34,472 nucleotides of DNA, from contig JAEOTX010000043.1 in the NCBI GenBank assembly GCA_016839605.1, positions 1 through 34,472 on the forward strand, given 5' to 3'. The notes beneath the pieces were generated by a model that was given only the letters and a program-made list of their open reading frames with translations, was not told where the DNA came from and searched no databases. The position numbers and the translations under genes are program-made. The DNA comes from Candidatus Thorarchaeota archaeon. GTDB taxonomy: Archaea > Asgardarchaeota > Thorarchaeia > Thorarchaeales > Thorarchaeaceae. Shown piece after piece: positions 16,812 to 25,713 of this stretch (positions are counted from its first letter, which is position 1; the number at the start of each line of letters is the position of its first letter).

Positions 16812-17264
16812 ATGAACTCGGATGAAGTGTTTGATGCAATTTCTCACCCGATGAGAGTAGAAATCCTGAAGGAATTGGCAAATGGTCCCAAAGGCTTTGC
16901 GGATCTGAAGCGGAAGCTGAAGATAAGCAGCAGCGGACTCTTGGATTTCCACCTGAAGAAGATGGCAAGTATAGTAACCACTAATGCAGATGGGTCATAC
17001 ATTCTGAATGATCGAGGATTTGCTGCAGTGCAAGCGGTCGATGTTGTAGCGAGGTATGGATGGCAGCGAAGGTCCTACTTCATCAACGTCGGCATGTATA
17101 TCGTGATGAATGTATATCTATTCCTCACTATCCAACATTGGGCGGTCCTCATTGTGTTTGGAATATGGACCGCATGGATTGTATTCTATAGCTACTGGAC
17201 GTTCATCAAACGCAGAGTACGATTGAGAAACAACGGCGAGTCTAAGACAAGACCGGAGAGATAA
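16812..17264 (+). CDS. ArsR-like winged-helix regulator with C-terminal transmembrane hairpin
   Basis: FDAISHPMRVEILKELANGPKGFADLKRKLKISSSGLLDFHLKKM wHTH, then INVGMYIVMNVYLFLTI and AVLIVFGIWTAWIVFYSYWTFI TM segments. Confidence 0.8.
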   Translation: MNSDEVFDAISHPMRVEILKELANGPKGFADLKRKLKISSSGLLDFHLKKMASIVTTNADGSYILNDRGFAAVQAVDVVARYGWQRRSYFINVGMYIVMNVYLFLTIQHWAVLIVFGIWTAWIVFYSYWTFIKRRVRLRNNGESKTRPER

Positions 17265-17268
17265 TGAA

Positions 17269-18048
17269 ATGTCAGAAGCAGTAAAGATTGTGAATTTAGT
17301 GAAATCATATGGCGACCTCGTCGCTGTAAACGATGTGTCATTCGAAGTACAGGAAGGCGAGATATTCGGAATCCTTGGACCTAATGGTGCAGGGAAGACT
17401 ACAGCCATCAGAGTCCTAATGGGACTATTGGATGCAGATTCAGGCACGGCTGAGGTCTTCGGAACCAGTTCTAGTGAAGATCCTATTGGTGTCAAGCGTC
17501 TTGTGGGATATGTTCCTGAGGAACAACAACTCTACGAATCCCTAACACCACGGGAGATTTTTGAGTTCATAGCATCGGTAAGAGAGCTGCCCGAAGAGAA
17601 AACGAGCAAACGAGTTGCTGAGTTTGTGCATGCACTCGACTTTGAGAAGTACTACGATGCGATGGTCGTGACTTTGTCGCAGGGCAACAAGCAGAAAGCA
17701 TTACTAATTTCGGCGTTGATTCACAGACCTAAGCTCCTGATTCTAGACGAGCCATTCTCCGGGCTTGATGTCCGTACAGCTTCAATCATGAAAGACGTAA
17801 TCAAGATTCATGCCGAGAATGGCGGCTCGGTCTTGTTGAGCACACATATCATGGAAGTCGCTGAGGCTATGTGCGACCGTGTGGGAATTCTTGATGAGGG
17901 CAAGCTAGTTGCAGTAGGCACACTTGAAGAGCTTCGAGATGTTTCAAAGAGAGAGGGAGCGACTCTGGAAAGAGTATTCTTGGCTCTAACTGAACAAGAG
18001 GATGAAGTACGCGAGGGCATTGACCAGCTTAGGGAGGCCCTTGCATAG
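17269..18048 (+). CDS. ABC transporter ATP-binding protein
   Basis: GPNGAGKTT, LSQGNKQK, LLILDEPFSGLD, STHIMEVAEAMCDRVGIL. Confidence 0.93.
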   Translation: MSEAVKIVNLVKSYGDLVAVNDVSFEVQEGEIFGILGPNGAGKTTAIRVLMGLLDADSGTAEVFGTSSSEDPIGVKRLVGYVPEEQQLYESLTPREIFEFIASVRELPEEKTSKRVAEFVHALDFEKYYDAMVVTLSQGNKQKALLISALIHRPKLLILDEPFSGLDVRTASIMKDVIKIHAENGGSVLLSTHIMEVAEAMCDRVGILDEGKLVAVGTLEELRDVSKREGATLERVFLALTEQEDEVREGIDQLREALA

Positions 18049-19691
18049 TGAAATTCTCTGAGCGATGGAAACTTGCAGGAATCATATCAGCAGAGGTGAG
18101 GTTCAAAGGCTATCTAGAGATGAATCCATCGAACCTTGCGAGGGTGAAAGAGAATCCACAGAAAATCGCTCGAAGTATCAAGTCTAATAGTCGATTCAGC
18201 ACTTTCATAACAACTGCTCTCATATTCTCACTGGCCATCCTAACTGCAGTTATGGCCTTTGTAGATGACACCATTGGTGTTCCCCAGACACGTTTGGCCG
18301 TGGGACTCTCAATCTTCCTTTTTCTCAGCTTTGTATTGCTGATATTTCTCAATCTGTCTGTGACTACTGGCTTCTTCACTGCGGATGTCATAAGTTTCCC
18401 TGCAACACTCCCATTAAGCAAAAGGAATCTCGATGAATTATCACTGCTTGCGTTCATTAGAGTATTCATCGCACCGACAATATTGATCCTCACTATCTTC
18501 CCTATCATCACGCTTCTTGCAATAGGACCAGGTCCTGCTCTTGTGGCATTCGCGGGATGTGCTGCGACAGTCTCCCTCTCGATAGGTGCATTGACAAAGC
18601 TATCCATTTGGTTTCGAAAGCAGTCACTTCAAGTCAACGGCTCAAAAATGAATACAGTGGTCAGAGTGGCAGCATCACTGGGACTTGCAATTGGAATGGT
18701 CGTAGCATTTAGCATGGGTAGCTGGTTACCTTCTTTGATTCATTTCATTGCTGACCTTTCAACTGGAATGGGCAATCAGGGATCCTCATTTCTTGCCTTG
18801 TTATTCCCATTCTCGTTTGGATTCCTGGCTTCTGCAATTCAGTTTGGTCTTGAGCTTCCCTTTACAACCATTCTTGCGGCTCTAGGTGCCTCTGCTCTGT
18901 ATGCGGTGCTAGCAATCATGTCCTATCACGGAACAGGCAATGCACTCCGAAGAATCACAGTTGGAGGGGTGCCGACTAAGAGGACTTTGGAGCTGCGTGA
19001 CATCACTCTGAAGACGAAGACGGTTCTCAGGTCAATCATCAATAAAGACCTCAAACTTGCAACTCGAAACATTGGTTCTTCGTTTGTGTTCATTATCCCC
19101 CTCTTCCTTGCTGTGTTCCTCTATCCCATGATGGCAGGGTGGTCTACTAGTGGGCCTTTACGAAGTCTTACATCTCTCGTATCAATAGAGTACGGCAATT
19201 TCTTTGCGGGGATAACAATCATTTCTGTCATGATGTTCGACACACAGGGGGCTTCAATTCAGTCAGGACTTCCAATCGAATCAAGGAAGGTATTGAATGC
19301 CAAAATAGCAATTGCCATGATTCCCTATGTCGGATCAATGATACTGGTCTCCATTCTCCTGTCAATGTTTCCGTTGACATCACCATTGATACCCCTCATG
19401 CCACTGATTCAGATTCCATGTGGGTATACCGTTTCAATAGCTGTAGGTGCCGTCACATATTGGAAACGAGGTGGTGGTCGGGCGGTATCCATCAGTGTAG
19501 CAGCAGATTCTAAGATGAGCTTCCTTGCTGCAATTATTGGAGCAGTAATAGGGATAGTACCGCTAGTAGGCTATGGAGTAGTCATGATTCTCACTGGGAA
19601 TCACATCGTGAGTCTGGCCACTCAGTTCATGGTAATGATCTTGGAGCTAATCTTGATTCGAAGTCAAGTGCCCAAGCTATTGAAGGATTGA
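18048..19691 (+). CDS. ABC-2-like polytopic permease
   Basis: Highly hydrophobic, about 12 TM; GTG start overlaps the ATPase stop codon (TAGTG). Confidence 0.75.
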   Translation: MKFSERWKLAGIISAEVRFKGYLEMNPSNLARVKENPQKIARSIKSNSRFSTFITTALIFSLAILTAVMAFVDDTIGVPQTRLAVGLSIFLFLSFVLLIFLNLSVTTGFFTADVISFPATLPLSKRNLDELSLLAFIRVFIAPTILILTIFPIITLLAIGPGPALVAFAGCAATVSLSIGALTKLSIWFRKQSLQVNGSKMNTVVRVAASLGLAIGMVVAFSMGSWLPSLIHFIADLSTGMGNQGSSFLALLFPFSFGFLASAIQFGLELPFTTILAALGASALYAVLAIMSYHGTGNALRRITVGGVPTKRTLELRDITLKTKTVLRSIINKDLKLATRNIGSSFVFIIPLFLAVFLYPMMAGWSTSGPLRSLTSLVSIEYGNFFAGITIISVMMFDTQGASIQSGLPIESRKVLNAKIAIAMIPYVGSMILVSILLSMFPLTSPLIPLMPLIQIPCGYTVSIAVGAVTYWKRGGGRAVSISVAADSKMSFLAAIIGAVIGIVPLVGYGVVMILTGNHIVSLATQFMVMILELILIRSQVPKLLKD

Positions 19692-19791
19692 TCCGTTTAG
19701 CTGCACTTGGCGAAGCTTAAAATACGTGGACTCAGGCCTGTCCATTGGCGCTGCATTCGTGCAGTGTTAGTCATCTTTGGATGGTTGGTCT

Positions 19792-20454
19792 ATGAAACCG
19801 CTGCTAGCACCGTCGATACTGTCTGCAGATTTTGCGAACTTAGAGAAAGATATCAAAGCCGCTGAGAAAGGGGGAGCAGATTACTTCCACCTTGATATCA
19901 TGGACGGTCATTTTGTTCCCAACATCTCTTATGGTCCAATGATAGCCAAGACCATGAAGCGCATCACAGATGTTCCATTGGATGCCCATCTTATGATAAC
20001 AAAGCCGAGGGAATATATTCCAAAGTTCATTGATGCAGGTGTTGAACTCATATATCCCCATATTGAGGCATCTTACGATGTCTACAGAACTGTGCAGCTC
20101 ATCAAGGACCTTGGAGGCAAAGCTGGCATCACTCTGAATCCTGGGACTCCAGTATCTCACGTTATGCCACTTCTCGATCTACTTGATTCAGTTCTGCTCA
20201 TGAGTGTGTGTCCGGGATTCGGCGGACAGTCCTACATCGAACCAGTCACGGGGAAGATAACTGAGCTGAGAGCCCTGCTAGATGAACAAAAGCCCGAAGT
20301 CCGAATCGCAGTCGATGGTGGCGTAAAGAAAGACAACATCGCGAGCATCCGAAGAGCAGGTGCTGATTTCTTTATTGCAGGCTCAGCCGTCTTCAAGGCA
20401 GATAACATTGAGCAAGAAGTGAGAAAGCTCAAAGCGCTGCTTGATACTGCCTGA
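19792..20454 (+). CDS. rpe: ribulose-phosphate 3-epimerase
   Basis: LLAPSILSADFANL, DYFHLDIMDGHFVPNIS, DAHLMI, VCPGFGGQSYI, VDGGV. Confidence 0.96.
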   Translation: MKPLLAPSILSADFANLEKDIKAAEKGGADYFHLDIMDGHFVPNISYGPMIAKTMKRITDVPLDAHLMITKPREYIPKFIDAGVELIYPHIEASYDVYRTVQLIKDLGGKAGITLNPGTPVSHVMPLLDLLDSVLLMSVCPGFGGQSYIEPVTGKITELRALLDEQKPEVRIAVDGGVKKDNIASIRRAGADFFIAGSAVFKADNIEQEVRKLKALLDTA

Positions 20455-20459
20455 CCCTA

Positions 20460-20469
20460 CCGTTTAAAT
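20460..20469 (+). promoter_or_regulatory. putative promoter element CCGTTTAAAT upstream of transaldolase
   Basis: TTTAAA about 55-60 nt before the TTG start at 20524. Confidence 0.4.
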
Positions 20470-20523
20470 CGAGTGTGGTAGTTCATCCCAGCAGTTACTC
20501 TAAAGACGGGAGATGATTACAGG

Positions 20524-21171
20524 TTGAAGTTCTTTATCGATACTGCGAATGTTGACGAAATCCGGAAAGCCCACGAGCGGGGAATGGTAGATGGTGTGAC
20601 AACTAATCCTTCCCTTGTAGCAAAGGAAGGAAAAGACTTCCGAAAGATCGTAGATGAGATAGCATCCTTTGTTGAGGGTCCTATAAGCCTGGAAGTTGTA
20701 AGCGAGGATGCGGAGGGCATGCTCAAGGAGGCAAGAGAGCTCAATAGCTGGATTGACAATGCAGCCATCAAGGTACCTCTGACCTGGGAGGGTCTCAAAG
20801 CCACCAAGGTCTGTGCAGACGAAGGTATCAAGACCAATGTCACTCTGTGCTTCAGTGCAAACCAAGCCCTTCTTGCAGCCAAGGCAGGGGCATCATTTGT
20901 TTCACCTTTCATTGGCAGACTTGATGACGTCGGTCACACTGGAATGGAGCTCATCGAAGCCATTGTGCAAATATACTCAAACTATGCCTTTGACACAGAA
21001 GTCATTGTAGCCAGCATTAGACACCCGATACATGTCTATGAGGCCGCGTTGCTGGGAGCTGACATCGCAACTATCCCGCCTGGTGTTCTGGATAGAATGG
21101 TTAAACATCCGTTGACAGACATCGGAATCGAAAGATTCCTGGCGGATTGGGCCAAGGTTCCCAAGAAGTAG
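20524..21171 (+). CDS. tal: transaldolase / fructose-6-phosphate aldolase-like (TalC family)
   Basis: [72 protein letters not shown]. Confidence 0.96.
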   Translation: MKFFIDTANVDEIRKAHERGMVDGVTTNPSLVAKEGKDFRKIVDEIASFVEGPISLEVVSEDAEGMLKEARELNSWIDNAAIKVPLTWEGLKATKVCADEGIKTNVTLCFSANQALLAAKAGASFVSPFIGRLDDVGHTGMELIEAIVQIYSNYAFDTEVIVASIRHPIHVYEAALLGADIATIPPGVLDRMVKHPLTDIGIERFLADWAKVPKK

Positions 21172-21241
21172 ATGTAGGGCAAAGAGTAATCAATGACCTC
21201 AATGTAAATCAGGACTGGCGCGCCTCGAAGAGCAAGATATA

Positions 21242-22834
21242 TTGGACATCTGCAATCCTGCTTCAACGGAGGACCAGTCTTTGGAACTAGAGTCAGACCT
21301 AGTTGTCTTCAATGGCAACATCATAACGATGGATCCACATAACCCGAAAGCCACAGCTCTGGCGGTGAAGAGCTACAAGATATTGGCGATTGGTGATGAT
21401 GACTTCATTGCTGATCTTGTACCAAGTGCGGGAAGAGTCATTGATCTTGGGGGTAAGACTGTAATTCCGGGATTTGTTGATGCGCACACGCACTTCACTG
21501 GTGACGGGTATAAATCAAATCATGTGCACCTTCATGATGCAACATCATTAGAAGATGCAATCCAGATATTGAAGGATTCTCTGCCCGTTTACAAGGACGG
21601 AGACTGGGTGATTGCCTTTGGATGGGATGAGAGCCAATGGCCCAAGAAACGGTATCTCACCGCTAGAGATCTGGACAAGGTTTCCAAAACGCATCCTATC
21701 TTTGCGACTAGAATCGACGGGCATCTAGTGTCAACAAATACTCTTGGTATCGAGATGCTAAAGATACCTGTTGATCAGGAAGGAGTAGTGAAGGACAAAA
21801 AGGGAAATCCCAATGGTGTTCTCAAAGACATTGAAGGCATCCATGGAAAGATTCCAAAAAGTGATGAGGAAATTCAGCAAGGCATCATCGCAGGAAACAA
21901 GATAGCTAATGAACTTGGAATCACTACCATAGTTGACAACGCTGCAGCTGGAACTCTCCGCCACTTGCGTGAAGTTGAGCGACAGGACAAGCTCACCGTG
22001 CGCACAGTCCTCAATCCGCCGATTGAACAGATGAATGACATGATAAGGCTCGGACTCTCTTCCGGAATGGGCAGTCCTATGGTAAGAATAGGGGGAGTCA
22101 AGATATTCACTGATGGCTCCATTGGAGCATCCACAGCCTACTTGTCTAGAGACTACAAAGGACAGAAAGGCAACAAAGGTATGTTGCTGATGAGCAAAAA
22201 GGAATACTCGAAGATCATCAAGAAGGCTATCAAGAACAACATTCAGACAGTAACACACGCTATTGGTGATGCAGCAATTGAGATGGTCATATCAGCTTTT
22301 GAAGAATTGAAGGACAAGTCAATGATTAGAGAGCAGAAACACCGAATTGAGCACGCTGAGATGATAAATGAGTGGCAAATTCGACGAGCGGTGAGTCTTG
22401 GGCTCATTCTATCAATGCAACCAAACTTCGTAGGTAAATGGCAATTGGATGGTGGCCTCTATGAAACCAGATTGGATGATGAGATAGTCCGCGGAATGAA
22501 TATGTTGAGGGTGGCGCTTGATAATGGAGCGCGCCTTGCTTTTGGCAGTGATGGCATGCCTTATGGGCCCCTATATGGAATCTGGTCCGCCACGACTCAT
22601 CCCAATGACCGAGTAAGAATCACAGTCGACGAAGCACTGAGGTGCTATACTCTAGAGGCAGCGTATGCATCATACATGGATCGGACGGTTGGGAGCCTGG
22701 CGGTGGGGAAAAGAGCAGACTTTGTGGTGCTTTCGGATGATGTCTTGACCATTCATCCTGATAAGATAAAGGACATCAAGGTCGAGATGACCATTGTTGG
22801 TGGCACCGTGGAATACACTGGACTTGGGACCTGA
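21242..22834 (+). CDS. amidohydrolase, YtcJ/NfdA-like family
   Basis: VIPGFVDAHTHF metal-binding motif; FTDGSIGASTAYL; HAIGDAAIEMVI; HRIEHAEMI; RLAFGSDGMPYGPLYGIW. Start codon uncertain (TTG in the track). Confidence 0.9.
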   Translation: MDICNPASTEDQSLELESDLVVFNGNIITMDPHNPKATALAVKSYKILAIGDDDFIADLVPSAGRVIDLGGKTVIPGFVDAHTHFTGDGYKSNHVHLHDATSLEDAIQILKDSLPVYKDGDWVIAFGWDESQWPKKRYLTARDLDKVSKTHPIFATRIDGHLVSTNTLGIEMLKIPVDQEGVVKDKKGNPNGVLKDIEGIHGKIPKSDEEIQQGIIAGNKIANELGITTIVDNAAAGTLRHLREVERQDKLTVRTVLNPPIEQMNDMIRLGLSSGMGSPMVRIGGVKIFTDGSIGASTAYLSRDYKGQKGNKGMLLMSKKEYSKIIKKAIKNNIQTVTHAIGDAAIEMVISAFEELKDKSMIREQKHRIEHAEMINEWQIRRAVSLGLILSMQPNFVGKWQLDGGLYETRLDDEIVRGMNMLRVALDNGARLAFGSDGMPYGPLYGIWSATTHPNDRVRITVDEALRCYTLEAAYASYMDRTVGSLAVGKRADFVVLSDDVLTIHPDKIKDIKVEMTIVGGTVEYTGLGT

Positions 22835-22843
22835 GGTGGTTCC

Positions 22844-24655
22844 GTGGGCAACATTCGTGTTCTTAGCGATGAATTGGTCTCTCTTATTTCAGCTGGAGAA
22901 GTAATCGAAAATCCCTCGTCGATAGTCAAGGAATTGATTGAGAACTCATTGGATGCGGGCGCTACTAATATTGAGACATCAATTACGGAAGGCGGAATTG
23001 GGTCAATAACTGTTTCAGATAATGGTAGTGGGATAATGAAAGAAGACTGCCCAGTATGCACCTTACGCTACTCAACGAGCAAGATTAGCACAAAAGAAGA
23101 CATCGATTCAATTCTAACGTATGGATTCCGAGGGGAGGCTCTTGCAAGTGTTGCTGCAGTTGCAGATTTAGTTATAGTGACAAAGCACCAAGATGAAGAG
23201 CTTGCGACAAGGCTTGTTTCACGAGCAGGTGAAATTCCGGGGATTGAGGATGCCTCACGACCTACAGGAACTACGGTCGAGATTACAAACCTCTTCAAAC
23301 ATGTACCTGCTAGAAGAAAGCACCTGTCATATCCGAGGGTGGAAAGCCAGAGGGTTCTGGACGTCACGATGCGGCATGCAATTGTCAGAAACGATGTAGG
23401 ATTCAGACTTGTCAGAGATGAACGAGTTGTTCTGGATTGTCCTCCGGGACAAACCGAAAGAGAAAGAGTGCTCCACTTGTGGGGTCCTGATGTTGCAGCA
23501 AGCCTAGTCAAATTTCAACATAAGTCTGGCGAAATCTTGGTGTCTGGATTTGTAGCTCTTCCTCCTGTGTCGAGAGGAAACAGGGGAAGGCAATACTTCT
23601 CAGTTCGAAATCGTCCAATCCACGATGACAAGTTGAATCAAGCTGTTGAGTCAGCTTACTCCTCACTCCTGATGAAAGGGAGATATCCTATCTGCTCAAT
23701 CAGGATTGATGTTGACGTGGAAAAAGTCGATGCCAATGTCCACCCAACAAAGAGAGAAGTAAGAATTCAAGACTTCGATTCGCTTATTGAAATCGTAAGG
23801 ACTGCGGTTCGAGAAGCATTGGATGCAGATAGGCTAGAGGAGGCGCCTCTACCATTGCAGGACTTTGTTGATATGCCGTTGTCGGAGAGACTTATTTCTG
23901 CAGGCGAGTCAGAAGAAGATACAACATTCTCGGCACGAACCTTGGCTGAGGAACCTCTCCTTTTTGAGAGAGTCACCCTTGAAGAACTTGTCACAGATGG
24001 GGTGGAAGGACCTGAACAAATCACCCTTGGTGGAGCTTTCAAAATTGTTGGCCAAATACAGGACCTATATATCCTACTCGAATTCGACGATGGACTAGTA
24101 ATCGTTGATCAACATGCAGCACACGAGAGAATCATCTACGAGAGACTAAAAGCAGAGATGAAAAGCAAGAGCATTGTAACACAGGAGCTTCTGGAACCCA
24201 TTGTTCTGCGACTGAATGCAGCTGATAAAGATGCAATCCTTAGTGCTGAAGAGGTTCTAAATGCGATTGGATATTCAATCGAATCATTTGGTGGAAATGA
24301 AGTTCTAGTCTCGACTCTTCCTGAGGTGTTTGGTCATCGAGCAAACGAAGAGGAACTGATTTCATTGGTCGACAGAATCGTAGAGCTCGGCGTTCGAGCT
24401 GCCGCTGAGGAATTCATGGACAATGTCCTCAAGGTCATTGCATGCCATTCAGCCATCAGAGCTGGAGAAACCCTCAGTCACAAAGAAATCGCTTCACTCT
24501 TAGTAGACCTTGTCAAAGCACCAAACAGATACAATTGTGCTCATGGGAGACCTGCAATGATTAAGTTCACAAGGAAGGAGCTCGACAAGCGATTCGGACG
24601 AGATGGTCCTCAAGCTTTATCTCGCTTCAGGGCACGACACCGATTAAGGCGCTAG
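22844..24655 (+). CDS. mutL: DNA mismatch repair protein MutL with endonuclease motif
   Basis: GHKL ATPase motifs IVKELIENSLDAGA, VSDNGSGI, TYGFRGEALASV; VDQHAAHERIIYE endonuclease motif; ACHSAIRAGE; CAHGRPAMIKF. GTG start. Confidence 0.97.
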   Translation: MGNIRVLSDELVSLISAGEVIENPSSIVKELIENSLDAGATNIETSITEGGIGSITVSDNGSGIMKEDCPVCTLRYSTSKISTKEDIDSILTYGFRGEALASVAAVADLVIVTKHQDEELATRLVSRAGEIPGIEDASRPTGTTVEITNLFKHVPARRKHLSYPRVESQRVLDVTMRHAIVRNDVGFRLVRDERVVLDCPPGQTERERVLHLWGPDVAASLVKFQHKSGEILVSGFVALPPVSRGNRGRQYFSVRNRPIHDDKLNQAVESAYSSLLMKGRYPICSIRIDVDVEKVDANVHPTKREVRIQDFDSLIEIVRTAVREALDADRLEEAPLPLQDFVDMPLSERLISAGESEEDTTFSARTLAEEPLLFERVTLEELVTDGVEGPEQITLGGAFKIVGQIQDLYILLEFDDGLVIVDQHAAHERIIYERLKAEMKSKSIVTQELLEPIVLRLNAADKDAILSAEEVLNAIGYSIESFGGNEVLVSTLPEVFGHRANEEELISLVDRIVELGVRAAAEEFMDNVLKVIACHSAIRAGETLSHKEIASLLVDLVKAPNRYNCAHGRPAMIKFTRKELDKRFGRDGPQALSRFRARHRLRR

Positions 24656-24672
24656 CCTGCGCTGAGCGCAGG
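24656..24672 (+). terminator. stem-loop immediately after the mutL stop codon
   Basis: CCTGCGC-TGA-GCGCAGG perfect 7-bp stem starting on the base after TAG. Confidence 0.5.
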
Positions 24673-24724
24673 ATTAAGTAATAGTGGAAACTCGATTTTT
24701 GCTAAGATTTCAAGAAGGAGTTCT

Positions 24725-25636
24725 ATGAATCAAAGAAAACTCGTCATCGCCACGATTGTATTCCCCGGTGATTCATCTGAAGCAAGTACGCGCCTGCTTG
24801 TAGAAAGCATTCGAGCTTTTGCTGGGTCTCTCTCTGACGTGGATATCTGGTGTTTCATGCCTGAGTCTGGAAAGGATCTCTCTCCAAAGACACGATCCAA
24901 AGTAGATGAGTTGGATGTCAGACTGATTCCATTTGAGATTAAATCCGAAATCAGTTCATTCCCATTTACAAGACACGCTCAGGCTGCGGCCTTAGCAGAA
25001 TCGAAGCTACTTGGTAAATCGAAATTGGTGGCCTGGATAGCTCCAAACACACTCGTACTCCAGGACCCACGCATGTTTCTCTTGAAAGATGACATCAGTT
25101 TAGGATATCGACCAGTTCATCACAAGCTCCTTGGCCTCAATTGTGATGAGCCTCTAGATGCATTCTGGTCAGCTGTCTATGATTTCTGTAATGTCCCTGA
25201 TGACCGCGTCTTTGCCATGAAGCCCCAAATAGAGAATCTGGCTATGCGACCTTACTTCAATGCGGGCTGCATAATTGTGAAACCTGAGATGTCACTGCTC
25301 CAGTCTTGGCGTGACACATTCCTGCAGGTATACCAGGAGCCCGTTTTCAAGAAGTTGTACCAAAAGGACAGTCGTTACGTCATCTTCATGCATCAAGCTA
25401 TACTCTCTGGAGTCATTCTTTCAAGAATGAAGAATGATGAGATAGAAGAACTGCCTGCTAACTACAACTATCCACTACACCTCTACTTCGAGGATGTCAC
25501 AGAACATCGTCCAGATTCGTTGGAGGAGTGTGTCACCATAAGACATGAGGGGTTCTATCAAAATCCAGAGTGGATAAGCAAAATGCCTGCCAATAGGGAA
25601 CTCAAGGAATGGATTGCAGATATATTAGCACAGTGA
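24725..25636 (+). CDS. glycosyltransferase-like protein (GT-A/GT8-like), low certainty on family
   Basis: KLVIATIVFPGDSSEASTRLLVESIRAF, KLVAWIAPNTLVLQDPRMFLL, PYFNAGCIIVKPEMSLLQSWRDTF, MHQAILSGVI resemble the GT-A layout. Confidence 0.5.
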   Translation: MNQRKLVIATIVFPGDSSEASTRLLVESIRAFAGSLSDVDIWCFMPESGKDLSPKTRSKVDELDVRLIPFEIKSEISSFPFTRHAQAAALAESKLLGKSKLVAWIAPNTLVLQDPRMFLLKDDISLGYRPVHHKLLGLNCDEPLDAFWSAVYDFCNVPDDRVFAMKPQIENLAMRPYFNAGCIIVKPEMSLLQSWRDTFLQVYQEPVFKKLYQKDSRYVIFMHQAILSGVILSRMKNDEIEELPANYNYPLHLYFEDVTEHRPDSLEECVTIRHEGFYQNPEWISKMPANRELKEWIADILAQ

Positions 25637-25658
25637 CGGTCAATAGAATAAATGACCG
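25637..25658. other. small inverted repeat after the glycosyltransferase-like gene
   Basis: CGGTCA-10 nt-TGACCG; adjacent cttttata could be the TATA box of the next gene. Confidence 0.35.
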
Positions 25659-25713
25659 CTCTCTTTTATAGAGGGCCGTTATCCTAGGTCTCAATTTCAC
25701 AGATGTGATTTAG

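Noticed and set aside
20500-20912. Minus-strand ORFs (121 and 131 aa) over the transaldolase gene
   Set aside because: Fully antisense to a clear TalC-family gene; no motif.
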